Shown here: positions 10,211 through 22,362 of the stretch, piece by piece
Layout: every line of letters starts with the position of its first letter
Numbering within the stretch: position 1 is the first letter of the stretch
Source: Primulina eburnea
Taxonomy: Eukaryota > Streptophyta > Magnoliopsida > Lamiales > Gesneriaceae
Assembly (NCBI RefSeq): GCF_022965805.1
Contig: NW_027331491.1
Span: 36,001 to 100,000 of the forward strand
Direction of reading: 5' to 3'
DNA: 64,000 bases
Position numbers and translations under genes: made by a program
The notes under the pieces: model-generated
Told to the model about the DNA's origin: nothing
What the model saw: only the letters and a program-made list of their open reading frames with translations
The model's database searches: none

Positions 10211-10265
10211 GAATAAGACGGTCTGTCACCTACCCAACCACTCGGGGTGACGGTACGTCTTATTC
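10211..10265 (-). other. conserved stem-loop in C LTR
   Basis: GAATAAGAC (10211-10219) pairs with GTCTTATTC (10257-10265). An inner pair GTCACC/GGTGAC lies within the loop. The same structure recurs in the F and G LTRs. It lies downstream of the putative TATA in the sense direction, so it would be in the transcript. Confidence 0.55.
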
Positions 10266-11159
10266 CTAGACTTCGGTCAACTCTGTATCGAGGGTCTACA
10301 CATAGAGTAAATCTGCTCCTATGCGTCGATACACCGAAACGTCTAGTTTTGGCCAATCTGCCAATATCTCCTATCTCAGGACTCGAATATAAATCAATAA
10401 ATAGAACATTACATAATCAAATGTAATAACAATCTAGTATGTGATTTAGGGAAACTCGTATCAAATCTGAATCGAGTTGTGCAATCCCGTGACCACATGA
10501 ATTATACCTTTCTAGTCGAACAATCGGTCGTAGATGAGTTCTCGAATTCAATGTAGCCAATATCAATCTGAAATGGCAATGTGTAGACACATTCTATCAA
10601 TATACATCTCAATCAACTCAATGTACAAATCTGTAATTGATTTCAATACAATTCAACGGCGTAACGACGTAGTCTCGCGATACCGATAACTCAAACAATA
10701 TCATAATTAATCCCAATAACTCATAATCTCATCCAACACAAATATGTATACTGAAGTCTGTATAATCTCATACTCATATACGCTGGAATTTCGTAATAAT
10801 AACATACAGTGTCTGAAAAACGATCCGGTAACGAATATACCATGCTCAAGATATCAAGAACACATATTCTAACTCATATCTGAATTCTTCCCACAAATAA
10901 ATATCGAAACATGCTGAAAATCACTGAAACTTACATACTTGAATAGCAAATGATGAGAGGAGTTCAAAACCGAAGTCGGATCTAAAACCGGATGGCTAAA
11001 TCTTAAAAAAACATAACTTTAAGCCATGAAGAACTTGAAGTATTTGAGGTGATGCTCTCGGTGCTCTCAGCTGCTGAATGAAGACAATGAATCAGCACCA
11101 AATATATATATATACCCTGCCAAGTGTCAACATATCGAAGGTGGCATTCTTGCATGCAG

Positions 11160-11421
11160 CACCGCGGGTGCGGTCACTCTTGCACCGCGGGTGCGCTCAT
11201 GCTTCGGCAGCATTTCATTTTCTGAAATTCATCGACCGCGGGTGCGGTGGGTTTTTCACAGCGGGTGCGGTGTCACTTCGGCCTGCATCACTAAATTCTG
11301 AATATTGCACCGCGGGTGCGGTGTCTCCTAGCACTGTGGGTGCGGTATGGCTTCGGCCAAACTTCATAATTCTGATATTCTTGACCGCGGGTGCACTCCT
11401 CTCTAGGCGCGGGTGCGGTCT
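11160..11421 (-). promoter_or_regulatory. ACCGCGGGTGCGGT array and TATA region in C LTR
   Basis: About eight copies of a CCGCGG-centred motif with related spacers (a TTCGGC element and an AATTCTGA element) occur here. In the sense (minus) direction the array is followed about 45 bp later by GGTATATATATATATTTGG at 11098-11117, a TATA-like sequence. Confidence 0.6.
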
Positions 11422-11613
11422 ATTAAATTTCAAAATTTTGATTTTTATGTCATGCATTCTCACTTCTTCAAATCTAACATCAATGACAACTGATAATTCT
11501 CGAGCCTTACATTTCTCCCCCTCTTAGACAGGAGTTCGTCCTCGAACTCGTAAGCAAACAATCATGCAAGTATATACATAACAGTATAATCAAAACTGAA
11601 AGGAAGACTCACA

Positions 11614-11964
11614 TCATATGAATAGCTCGGGATGTTTCTGTCTCATATCAGACTCTGTCTCCCAAGTTGCCTCCTCAATGCCATGACGATTCCATTGAAC
11701 CTTCACAAGCGGAATGGTCTTGGTTCTAAGCTGTTTCTCCTTCCGATCAAGAATCTGTATCGGTTTTTCAACATAACTCAGAGTTTGATCTAACTCGGCT
11801 TCATCAGGCTGCATGACATGAGAATCATCTGGCATATATCTGCGCAACATCGATACATGGAATACGTCATGTATTCCTAACAAAGAAGGAGGAAGAGCAA
11901 GTTTGTAAGCTCGATCTCCAATCTTTTCAAGAATCTCATACGGACCGACGTATCTAGGAGACAA
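11614..11964 (-). pseudogene. C integrase end and chromodomain-like C-terminus
   Basis: The minus-strand frame reads K-L-S-P-R-Y-V-G-P-Y-E-I-L-E-K-I-G-D, then H-D-V-F-H-V-S-M-L-R-R-Y, then a chromodomain-like segment (I-Q-I-L-D-R-K-E-K to T-W-E-T-E-S-D) ending H-P-E-L-F-I. It closely resembles the end of G (55344-55829). Its upstream neighbour in pol is at 37070, where the frame breaks at G-K-R-G-K, so copia D split it. The open frame runs on into D's LTR, and that extension is not part of the gene. Confidence 0.85.
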
Positions 11965-11969
11965 CTTTC

Positions 11970-14129
11970 TGAAAGCGGACCGGTTACGGTGGCCGGAAGC
12001 GCAACGGAAGCACAAAAATCGAATTTTTGATATAAAATTTCGGCCACCATTATAAAAATCTTGTGTAATATTTACAAAATCAAAACCATACATAGGATGA
12101 TAAGAAAATATACCTATCAACTTTAAAAAGTTGATTGTGGCTCCAACTTTGTTGTTGAACAACAAAGCTCTTGAATGGAAGATGAATCTACAAGCTCCTC
12201 CTCCAAATCCTTGAATCTTTCCTTCAAATTAGGCCCACCACTAACTAGGAAGATCCCCTCACAATTTGCACTAGAAAAATGTGAGGATTTATCAAAGAGA
12301 AGTGTGTGTTCTTAAACAATTCAAGAACACAAAAATGGAGAGAAAAACTTGAGAGAAAAATCCTTAGAGGTTTCAGCCATCTCACTTGGGAGGGAAGGTA
12401 GAATAATTTTAATTCCATGTCTTGGTGTTGCAAAAAGCAAAAGTGAAAAGTAGCATGCCATGCCATTATTTTATTCAAAAGTAATCTCCAACCCTTCACC
12501 TCCCATGCATGCATACAATATAGTTTTTAATCAAATTAAAAACTTTGGACTAAATTTAATTATCTCAAACATATTTGAGACTAATTAAACATTACTTGAA
12601 TTTACCCAAGTCCCACTAGTTAAATAATTATTTTAATTGAGCTCTACAAGACTCAATATTATTTAATTAATCCAACACTTGAGTTAATTTAATCATTTGG
12701 GCTCTACAAGGCCCACTAGTGTTTGATTAATTCAACACTTGAATTAATTTAATTTAGTCCATTATAATGTTTATGAAAATCACAATTTTCAAATACATTA
12801 TTCTCTTGGCCAAATTTTAATTTAGGAACACTTCCATAAATCAAAATTTACATTTCTCTCATAGAAGTCATACTTCTGTTTTTCTTTGCACTTATAAACT
12901 CATTTATAAGTCGTTCAACACATTGAACTATTTTCTCCTTTATAGAAGTCATACTTCTAATTTTCCTTACGCTTATAAACTCCTTTATAAGCCGTTCAAC
13001 ACATTGAACTATTTTTACTTCTCATCGGGATTTACAATGCTAGTACTTGTGTGGCCCTCAATGGTTCATTGATACAACTAGCCGTGGGTTCACATCTCCA
13101 TGTGATTCGGACTAAACATGTCCTTATTCGAGCATACCCCAATTGCTCCATTCTTACTTATCAACTCCTTGATAGTAAGAACGTCAGATGTCAAGTCTGA
13201 TAGTACCCAACCAATCACGTTAAACGCCTAGCAGCATCGCTTACGTGATTCCCTAGGTATCACATGATAGTGCCTGCAAGAACCATTCAATTATGGTTAG
13301 CGTACAGTACGGTCCCTTCAACTCATATATCCCGATCGATTCGACAACCATTGGTTTATCGAGAGTTGTCAATGAATCGATACTATGTGTCATGTTGTAG
13401 TTGCATCGATGGTGTAATCTATGAAACACCTTTCATAATTACAACCATACTCTGGCCAGAGATTTCGATCTACATACACATGATAACACATAGGATATCC
13501 ATACCCGAAGGTAAGCGGTGAATCCCCGACTACAATGCATCGACTCCTATGTGTTTCGACAGAACACCCAACCTTGCCACCTGATGACCCCATGAGAGTC
13601 GGTAAACAATTCAAAGTGTAATTCTAGCACATAGAGTCTCAATGTTGTCCCGGGTCATAAGGACTAATTCTGTACAACCATAAACCAGGACTTTTCCACT
13701 CGATAAGTGAGAACCACTTGGAAAGTCCTTTTATGGAGGGTTGTTCAGTGCACTCTACAAGGAGCACCTATCTGCATGTTCGGACATCACAATGTCCCCT
13801 ACCAATGAAACATGGTACTCACATCGCAGATACTAGTCTCTAACTCGAGCGGCCTATATCCTTCTTTGTGGCGGCTGAATCGACTAGGAACCGTTTAGAA
13901 TATACAGTATTACAAATATGAGTTTCATGATACTCATCATATGAGCATCTCATATTCTTTCTACTATTTGTATATTCAAGGGCTTTATCTATGCAACTAG
14001 CATGGGTATACAGATAAAGATGTGCCATAATAATAATTTCAAATATCATTAAAATAAAGATTGCTTATCCATAGAGTTTCATTGTGAACACTCGGCCAAC
14101 ACTTGGCTCGACGGGCACCTACTCTAACA
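11970..14129 (-). repeat. 3' LTR of D (copia)
   Basis: On the minus strand it runs from TGTTAGAGTAGGTGCCCGTC to GGTCCGCTTTCA. It contains tandem repeats around 12640-12770 (TTAATTCAA-GTG-TTGAATTAA inverted repeats) and around 12880-13015 (a roughly 65-80 bp repeat with GTTCAA-TGTG-TTGAAC and the AGAAGTCATACTTCT palindrome). Open frames inside it, such as 13264-13521, are repeated in the other LTR and are not convincing genes. Confidence 0.92.
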
Positions 14130-14143
14130 ATCTCCCACTTGCA
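14130..14143 (-). other. polypurine tract of D
   Basis: On the minus strand, GCAAGTGGGAGAT directly precedes the TGTTAGAG start of the 3' LTR. This is the typical copia plus-strand primer. Confidence 0.75.
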
Positions 14144-15178
14144 CTAGAGCCAACTACCCATATGCATAAAACCCATTGATTCGCGATGCTTGTCGAATAA
14201 TGGTCCAGGTAAAGGCTTAGCTAGTGGATCAACAACATAATCTGCAGAGCCGACTTTGTCAATAGACACTACTCTTCTTTCCACAATCTCTCCGAGGATG
14301 TGGTACTTTCTCAGTACTAGTTTGGATTTCTGATGAGTCCTTGGCTCCTCTGCTTGAGCTACAGCTCCCGTGTTGTCACACAACACCGGGACAGGAGCTA
14401 CTCCATTAGGAATGACGTCCAACTCTTAGACGAAATTCCTTATCCAAACAGCCTCTCTTGTTGCATCTGATGCAGCAATGTATTCGGCCTCTGTGCTGGA
14501 ATCCGTAACATTGTCTTGCTTGGAACTCTTCCAAGAGACAGCAGCACCGTTGAGCATGAATACAAAACTAGAGGTTGACTTCGAGTTATCGATATCATTT
14601 TGGAAGCTAGTGTCGGTATAGCCTTCCAATTTCAGTTCTCTACCCCCATAGACCAAGAGCAACTTATTGGTCCTTCTCAACTACTTGAGGATGTCTTTCA
14701 CAGCTTTCAGGTGTGGAAGACCAGGGTTCGATTGATATCCTTTCACTACACATAGTGCAAACGCCACGTCAGGACGTGTAGATATCTTCCCATACATGAT
14801 ATTACCAATTTCCGAAGCATACGGAATGCGTGTCATCGCCACTATCTCTGCATCTGTCTTGAGAGACAGACTTGGATAGGGACACGCCATGACACACTGG
14901 TAGATGTCCTCTCATGGACTCATCCATCGAGAACTGCTTCACGATGGTATCAATGTATGTGGACTGGGTGAGACCAAGCCATCTTTTCGATTTATCTCTA
15001 TAGATCTGTATCCCAATACAAAAGATGCTTCACCCAAGTCCTGCATCGAGAACTTACTCGCTAACCATATCTCAGTTGATTGCAACATTCCTACATCATT
15101 CCCAATGAGTAGAATGTCATCAACATATAACACCAGGAATGTCACAACACTCCCACTGACCTTCTTATACACACAGGG
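14144..15178 (-). pseudogene. D reverse transcriptase C-terminal part and RNase H
   Basis: In order on the minus strand, 14939-15172 carries the copia RT active site L-Y-V-D-D-I-L-L-I-G and S-M-Q-D-L-G-E-A. The segment 14681-14890 carries Y-A-S-E-I-G-N-I-M-Y and R-P-D-V-A-F-A. The segments 14426-14680 and 14144-14422 carry RNase H: Y-T-D-T-S-F-Q, S-S-T-E-A-E-Y-I-A-A-S and L-C-D-N-T-G-A-V. Stops separate these pieces (for example tag near 14680 and taa near 14423), so the gene is dead. RT is interrupted by gypsy A at 15179; its N-terminal part is at 30861-31270. Confidence 0.87.
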
Positions 15179-16765
15179 TGTAATAGCCGAGCCCGGTGTA
15201 CGGTACGATTTAAGTTTCGTTTGTTATTTGGGATATTTGATTAGATGTTCAGAGTTGTATTTTTGGGCTATAGTATTGTTAGTTTTATTGTCTTGAGGTG
15301 TTAGTTGATGTTGGTTGTTCGTTTCAGAGTTTCGGATCGATTTTAGTTGCATGGGAATAGTGCTTTGCCGTGACTAGAGTGCACCCGCGCTCTTAACTGG
15401 AGTGCCCCCGCGGTGTACTGTGCTGTTTTGGAGTTGGAATGCCGTGAGCACACCGCACCCGCGGTGATGTAGAGACCGCCCCTGCGATAGAGACCGCACC
15501 CGCGCTGCTTGCGTCGCTGCACCCGCGCTGTTCGTGTTCCAGAATTTTTGATAATGCCGTAACTTAGGCGCACCCGCGGTCCTTGTGTTGGCGCACCCGC
15601 GGTGAAGGTATGGGCGAGATATTTAGTCGATTTTGGAGTGGTTGGCCATCACTTTTCCTTTTTCTTTCCTTCTCATTTTCGCTTTTTCTCTCCATTTTAG
15701 GGTTTTTCATCATTTCTTTCACTCCCTATCTTCGATTCAAGCGTTTGTTTGGAATTTCGACTTGAGTTCGACGTTCTCCTTGGTGCTAGGAAGCTTGGGT
15801 AAGCTTTTGGTACGATTCTGTTAAGGTTGTAAATTAAGAGTTGTTTAGGTTGGTTGTTTATGTGGATTTATGGATTATTTAGCTTGTAATCTTGGATATT
15901 TAGTTGATATTGGTGTTATTTGTGGATTATTTGTTGTAGGTGGTGATCAAGAGCTAAGTTGAGGTGTTTGTTGTGGTTTGTAAGTGGAATTTCATTCCTT
16001 TTTGCTCACATGATTATATATGTATGTGTTTCAAAGAGTTTATTGTGTTATTCCCTTTCATTTGATCCAAAGTATGTATTGTTATATGTATTGGAGGCAT
16101 TGTATGTCTCATTATTGATTAAAGGGAATACAAAGAGATATATAGAGTTCAAAGTGATTGTTAAAACCAGAGAAGAGTTTAAATGTTTTCGGATTGATAA
16201 ATACATAGTCAGAGATTGCATGCAATATTAGATGATCATCGCCTATAGGCTTATATCCCTCAGAGTTATCGGTATTTATATCGATTTGGGATACGAGCAC
16301 CCCAGAGCAGAGATACTATTGATATCAATCCCCAGAGCAAAAGAGAAATACCATCATATTTTTATGCTATTGCTATGTTATTGATATTCAGAGTTTACAG
16401 TTCAGAGTTGATGGTATTTATGATTTCAAAGATATGTTTTACAGAGTTATTGTTCATTGTTATATAAGAGTTCCACTTGCTGAGATTTATTCTCATTCCA
16501 GTTATTTTCATGTGATGCAGATCAGAGTGGTGCTCCGGGACGTTGACTGTAGATCGGGGGTCATATGCATACACCGTTGGAAGGATGATTTTGGCATGAT
16601 CATAGGAATGATGTTTTGTTTTTGTTATGTCATTTAAATGATCATGTATTTATTTTGTAAAGATATTTAAAGAAATGTATTTTGAAACTCCTTCCGTATA
16701 TTTTTAAAAGAGAAAATTTTATTTCCGCTGCGTATTTTATTTTAAAAGAGGATCGGGGTGTCACA
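15179..16765 (+). repeat. 5' LTR of A
   Basis: The ends are TGTAATAGCCGAGCCCGG and GATCGGGGTGTCACA. It has a GC-rich array at 15378-15604 and an AT-rich transcribed part. A 62-codon antisense frame (16112-16300) recurs in all four A/B LTRs, but LTR similarity explains this. Confidence 0.94.
15378..15604 (+). promoter_or_regulatory. GCACCCGCGGT array in A 5' LTR
   Basis: About eight copies of GCACCCGCGGTG and variants occur, the same motif as in C and G read from the other strand. The sequence just downstream has only a weak TATA-like stretch (GATATTTAG near 15618). Confidence 0.55.
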
Positions 16766-16785
16766 TTTAGTGGTATCAGAGCGGT
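16766..16785 (+). other. primer-binding site of A
   Basis: TTTAGTGGTATCAGAGCGGT directly follows the LTR and matches the Met-tRNA 3' end complement. Confidence 0.85.
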
Positions 16786-16901
16786 GTTCTTCGGACCAAT
16801 GCATATGACTTCGTCTACTTTCAACTGTCCGGGTATGTTTTCTTTGCATCTATCTATTGTTATGTATTGATTGGTGTCTTGTGAGCATTGTAGAGTATAG
16901 G

Positions 16902-17790
16902 ATGCCTCCTAAGCGTAAGGCTTCAGAGGGAGAGGATAGTTCGTCCTCGAGAGTTGTCGACGAGTTCGGCAAGTTGCTGAAGGAGCAGGCTAAGGTTCAC
17001 AGTGAGCAGATCCAGCAGTTGCTTAGACTGCGAGGAGCAGGCCAGGGCAGAGGCCAAGGTAGAGGGCAGGTTGCTCCAGCTGCAGTTGGTTCTGATGCTA
17101 TCTTTTCTGCGTTTAAGAGGATGGATCCACCCGAGTTTCCAGGCAGCTCCGATCCTTTAGCTGCAGTAGAGTGGGTCAAGGCTTTGGAGGCGATTTTTGA
17201 TCATCTCCACTATGAGGACAGAGATCGTATCAGTTGTGCTGTTTTCTTGCTGGTTAAAGCTGCACGTTTGTGTTGGAATGCGACCAAGGTTGGCATTGAT
17301 GTTTCTACTTTGAAGTGGTCTGAGTTTACTGAGCTGTTCTACGACAAGTACTTTCCTGATGCACTGCGAGCGAGGAAGGTTACAGAGTTCTTGGAGCTTC
17401 GTCAGGGGAGCTTGAATGTGGACGAGTATATTCTCAAGTTCGAGGAGGGTTGCCTTTTTGCTCCGTACATTGCTACCAGTGATAAAGATAAAGGCGCTCA
17501 CTTAATTCGAGGCCTTAGAGCGGAGATCAGGCGTGATATCAATATGTCTAAGGCTGTGACTTTCAAGGAGATTGTGTCCAAGGCGTTGCTAGCAGAGCAG
17601 GACGAGAAGGATATTGCCAGGGAGAGGCAGGCGAGGCACCAGGCTAGTGTTCAGAGAGGCCAGAGTTCAGGTCAGCGTGGCAGAGATCGATTCAAGGGGA
17701 AGGGCAAGGTGGATCAGAGTCCTAGGCCACCGTCAGTTCCAGTTGCTCCGTCTGATTTTGAGAGATCTTTGTGTCCCAAGTGTGGCAGAC
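16902..17790 (+). CDS. A gag (frameshifted at the zinc knuckle)
   Basis: The start [10 protein letters not shown] at 16902 equals the start of B's polyprotein. The open frame begins upstream at 16857, but that extension is absent from B. It holds a coiled-coil-like Glu/Gln head, a Gly/Arg/Gln-rich spacer, the gag domain (F-K-R-M-D-P-P-E-F through [11 protein letters not shown]), and a basic Arg/Gln tail. At the first knuckle, C-P-K-C-G-R, a C present in B is missing (gactcatcg against gacctcatcg). The frame therefore shifts near 17790 and runs out at 17915. One base separates this from an unbroken gag-pol. Confidence 0.88.
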
Positions 17791-20623
17791 TCATCGTGGA
17801 GAGTGTAGATTTGGCACTCGTTCTTGTTATCGTTGTGGCATGCCAGGCCATATTTCCAGAGATTGTCCTAAGGGAGCTAGCCAGGAGAAGGTGCAGGGTC
17901 GTATCTTTTCGATGACTAAGGAAGGTATTAATCGTAATTCTTCTGTAATCTCTAGTTCCATTTTAATTTCAGGCAGAGTAGCTACTACTTTGATTGATAC
18001 TGGTGCTACTCATTCTTTTATGTCTGAATTGTTTTTGAGATCTTCGGGTATAGTTCCTTCTGTTATTCCCCTTCAGCTTAGTGTTGTTTTGCCTTCGGGA
18101 GATGTTTTGTGCCCGATCTCCATAGTGTATGCGTGCCCCGTTCGTTTTGTTGATCGAGAGGTCTTTGCTGATTTGATTGTGATCCCGATGGTTGCCTTTG
18201 ATGTTATTCTTGGCATGGATTGGCTGTCGACCTATCGTGCTGTTATTGATTGCGTTGCTAAGACGGTGACTTTTGCAGATGATGGCCAGGGAGGAGTTCT
18301 CGCCAGCTCAGGTACTTCGCTGGTCCTTCCTTTTATTTCGTGTCTTGATGCTGAGAGACTATTGTGTAGAGGTTGTGATGTTTTTCTGGCATCTGTTGTG
18401 GATGTGAATAGACTGATTAAGTTGAATATTGATGATTTTGATGTGGTGAGGGAGTTTGCTGATGTGTTTGAGGATGATGTTCCGGGTTTGCCGCCGGATA
18501 GAGATGTAGAGTTTGTTATTGATCTTGCTCCAGGTACGGTTCCTATTTCTAAGGCTCCGTATAGGATGGCTCCTACCGAGATGAAAGAGTTGAAGACGCA
18601 GTTGCAGGATCTTCTAGATAAGGGTTTCATTCGTCCGAGTTCTTCGCCTTGGGGAGCTCCGGTTCTGTTTGTTAAGAAGAAGGATGGTTCTTTGCGTCTG
18701 TGTGTCGACTATAGGGAGCTTAACAAAGTGACGATCAAGAACAAGTATCCGTTGCCACGGATTGACGATCTATTTGACCAACTCCAGGGTGCCACTGTTT
18801 TCTCGAAGATTGATCTTCGGTCTGGTTACTATCAGTTGAAGGTTAAGGAGTCTGATATCCCTAAGACGGCTTTCCGGACCAGGTATGGTCACTATGAGTT
18901 TCTCGTGATGTCTTTTGGTTTGACCAATGCCCCTTCTGTTTTCATGGACCTGATGAACCGTGTGTTCAAGCCGTATTTGGATAGCTTCGTCATTGTCTTT
19001 ATCGACGATATCTTGATCTATTCCAAGACCAGAGAGCTTCATTCAGAGCATCTCAGAGTTGTTCTCCAGTTGCTGAGAGAGCGGAGGTTGTTTGCTAAGT
19101 TGAAGAAGTGTGAGTTTTGGTTGGATCAGATTTCTTTCCTAGGCCATGTCGTTTCGAGGGATGGCATTGCTGTTGATCCGATGAAGATAGAGGCGATTCA
19201 GAAGTGGCCTATTCCTACGACTGTTTCAGAGGTACGCAGTTTCTTTGGTTTGGCGGGTTATTATCGTCGTTTCATTTCGGATTTTTCCAAGATTGCCCTG
19301 CCATTGTCCAATTTGACAAGGAAGACTGTGAAGTTCGAGTGGTCTATAGATTGCCAGAGTGCATTTCAGGAGTTGAAGGATAGATTGACGTCAGCTCCTA
19401 TTCTCGCATTGCCCAGTGGTTCAGAGGATTTTGTGGTCTTTACCGATGCGTCGAAGAAGGGTCTCGGTGCAGTGTTGATGCAGCGAGGTAAGGTCATTGC
19501 TTATGCTTCTCGCCAGTTGAAGGATTATGAGAAGAATTATCCGACGCATGATTTAGAGTTGGCAGCTGTGGTTTTCGCCCTGAAGATTTGGAGACACTAT
19601 TTGTATGGCGAAAAGTGTGAGATTTTCACAGACCACAAGAGTTTGAAGTATCTGTTTTCTCAGAGAGAGCTCAATATGCGGCAGAGGAGGTGGTTAGAGC
19701 TGGTCAAAGATTACGATGTGACTATCAGTTATCACCCAGGGAAGGCGAATGTTGTGGCTGATGCTTTAAGCCGCAAGTCGAGTGCTTCATTGAGTTCTTT
19801 GATTCAGAGACCGTTGCTGATGGATTTGCAGAGAGAGGAGATTGATCTGGTGATTCCAGGCACCATTGCTCGTCTTTCAGCGTTGGTTATTCAATCTTCT
19901 TTGACGGACAGGATTCGTAGAGAGCAGTCGACTGATGTTCAGTTGACAGAGTTGAGAGATAGAGCAGAGATTAGAGGTAATTCAGAGTTTGCCTTGAATG
20001 GTGATGGTTTGGTGACTTTCAGAGGTCGTATTTGTGTTCCTGTTGGCGATGATATTCGTAGAGATATTCTGACAGAGGCTCATACCGCGCCGTATTCGAT
20101 TCATCCAGGCAGTACGAAGATGTATCAGGATCTTCGTCGACTCTACTGGTGGCCAGGTATGAAGAAGGATGTTGCCGTGTTCATTTCTCAGTGCCTTACT
20201 TGTCAGCAGGTGAAGATTGAGCACCAGAGACCTGCTGGGACATTGTTGTCGTTGCCGATTCCTCAGTGGAAGTGGGAGCATATTACGATGGATTTCGTGA
20301 CTGGTCTTCCCAGAGTGCGGAGAGGTTTCAATTCTATTTGGGTTATCGTTGATAGATTGACTAAGTCAGCGCACTTTCTTCCAGTCAAGACGACGTATTC
20401 GATGAACCAGTATGCCGAGGACTACATAGCAGAGATTGTTAGACTTCATGGTGTCCCTGTGTCGATCGTGTCTGATCGTGACCCCATATTTACTTCAGAG
20501 TTTTGGAAGAGTTTGCACAGAGCTATGGGTTCGCGTTTAGCGTTCAGTACAGCCTATCATCCTCAGAGTGATGGTCAGTCAGAGAGAGTCATTCAGATTC
20601 TTGAGGATATGCTCAGAGCGTGT
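17791..20623 (+). CDS. A pol: zinc knuckle, protease, RT, RNase H, integrase (interrupted by B)
   Basis: The frame is open from 17771 and gives [14 protein letters not shown], protease [21 protein letters not shown] to F-I-D-D-I-L-I-Y-S, and RNase H (F-T-D-A-S, D-L-E-L-A-A, F-T-D-H-K-S). Integrase follows with H-H-C-C (C-L-T-C-Q-Q-V-K), D in M-D-F-V-T-G, D in V-S-D-R-D, and E in D-G-Q-S-E-R. All catalytic residues looked for are present. The true sequence stops at L-R-A-C, where B is inserted. The remaining 708 bp of coding sequence continue at 28521. Confidence 0.92.
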
Positions 20624-22322
20624 TGTGAAACCCCGATCCTCTTATAAAATAAATACGCAGCGGAAATAAAATTTTCTCTTTAAAATATACGGAAGGAGTT
20701 TCAAAATACATTTCATCAAATATCTTTACAAAATAAATACATGATCATTTAAATGACATAACAAAAACAAAACATCATTCCTATGATCATGCCAAAATCC
20801 TCCTTCCAACGGTGTATGCATATGACCCCCGATCTACAGTCAACGTCCCGAGGCACCACTCTGATCTGCATCACATGAAAATAACTGAAATGAGAATAAA
20901 TCTCAGCAAGTGGAGCTCTTATATAACAATGAACAATAACTCTGTAAAACATCTCTTTGAAATCATAAATACCATCAACTCTGAACTGTAAACTCTGAAT
21001 ATCAATAACATAGCAATAGCATAAAAATATGATGGTATTTCTCTTTTGCTCTGGGGATTGATATCAATAGTATCTCTGCTCTGGGTGCTCGTATCCCAAA
21101 TCGATATAAATACCGATAACTCTGAGGGATATAAGCCTATAGGCGATGATCATCTAATATTGCATGCAATCTCTGACTATGTATTTATCAATCCGAAAAC
21201 ATTTAAACTCTTCTCTGGTTTTAACAATCACTTTGAACTCTATATATCTCTTTGTATTCCCTTTAATCAATAATGAGACATACAATGCCTCCAATACATA
21301 TAACAATACATACTATGGATCAAATGAAAGGGAATAACACAATAAACTCTTTGAAACACATACATATATAATCATGTGAGCAAAAGGAATGAATTTCCAC
21401 TTACAAACCACAACAAACACCTCAACTTAGCTCTTGATCACCACCTACAACAAATAATCCACAAATAACACCAATATCAACTAAATATCCAAGATTACAA
21501 GCTAAATAATCCATAAATCCACATAAACAACCAACCTAAACAACTCTTAATTTACAACCTTAACAGAATCGCACCAAAAGCTTACCCAAGCTTCCTAGCA
21601 CCAAGGAGAACGTCGATCTCAAGTCGAAATTCCAAACAAACGCCTGAATCGAAGATAGGAATGGAAAGAAATGACTAAAAACCCTAGAAATGAGAGGATT
21701 TCGAAATGAAAAGAGGAAAGAATGAAGTCAAATCCATCAAAAAGGTACTATAAATCTCGACCATACCTCTACTGTTCATCACCGCGGGTGCGCCAACACA
21801 AAAGCCGCGGGTGCGCTGAGCTTTCGGCAGTCCACAAAATTCCTGAACCACAGACACCGCGGGTGCAGCACTGCAAGCACCGCGGGTGCGCTACACACCG
21901 CGGGTGCGGTCACTGCATCACCGCGGGTGCGGTGAGCTTTCGGCAGTCCACAAAATTCCTGAACCACAGACACCGCGGGTGCAGCACTGCAAGCACCGCG
22001 GGTGCGCTACACACCGCGGGTGCGGTCACTGCATCACCGCGGGTGCGGTGATGCTACGGCCCTCCAACACAAAAACTGCACAGTACACCGCGGGGGCACT
22101 CCAGTTAAGAGCGCGGGTGCACTCAAGCCACGGCCAAGCACTATTCCCATGCAACTAAAATCGATCCGGAACTCTGAAACGAACAACCAACAACAACTAA
22201 CACCTCAAGAACAATATACTAAACATACTATAGCCCATAAACACAACTCTAAACCTCTAATCAAATAACTCAAATAACAAACGAAACTTAAATCGTACCG
22301 TACACGGGGCTCGGCTATTACA
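20624..22322 (-). repeat. 3' LTR of B, with internal duplication
   Basis: The plus-strand ends are TGTGAAACCCCGATCC and GGCTCGGCTATTACA. A 116-bp unit is present twice, at 21818-21933 and 21934-22049, but only once in the 5' LTR, so the duplication arose during or after this insertion. Confidence 0.94.
21780..22124 (-). promoter_or_regulatory. expanded ACCGCGGGTGCGGT array in B 3' LTR
   Basis: About twelve copies of the CCGCGGGTGCG motif occur, against about eight in the other B LTR. The extra copies come from the 116-bp duplication at 21818-22049. Confidence 0.6.
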
Positions 22323-22338
22323 ATCTCCCCCCCTTAAG
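22323..22338 (-). other. polypurine tract of B
   Basis: On the minus strand, CCTTAAGGGGGGGAGATT abuts the TGTAATAGCC start of the 3' LTR. Confidence 0.75.
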
Positions 22339-22362
22339 GGAATTTCGTCCGCGAAATTGACG

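Larger units (their letters stand above)
9681..11511 (-). repeat. 3' LTR of C
   Basis: On the minus strand it runs from TGTAAGGCTCGAGAATTATC to GGGTCCCCACA (1831 bp) and is preceded by the polypurine tract AAGAGGGGGAGAAA. It contains a GC-rich array (11160-11421) next to a TATA-like run (11100-11117). A stem-loop shared with the F and G LTRs lies at 10211-10265. No gene is visible in it. Confidence 0.88.

Noticed and set aside
13264..13521. 85-codon frame in the copia LTR (repeated at 36199-36456)
   Set aside because: It is inside an LTR, antisense to the element, and duplicated with the LTR.
16112..16300. 62-codon frame antisense to A/B LTRs, present in all four LTRs
   Set aside because: The LTRs are nearly identical throughout, so preservation of one frame is no evidence of selection. 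No motif or membrane segment is recognisable.
17157..17501. Frames antisense to gag-pol (also 18232-18630, 23413-23712, 25064-25462)
   Set aside because: Shadows of the real polyprotein frames on the other strand.
21722..22268. Overlapping frames in the GC array of A/B, C and G LTRs (also 11078-11527, 15343-15573, 28031-28461, 29433-29663, 54833-55177, 59391-59735)
   Set aside because: Same cause: GC-rich array sequence with few stops. Conservation between copies is explained by recent LTR duplication.
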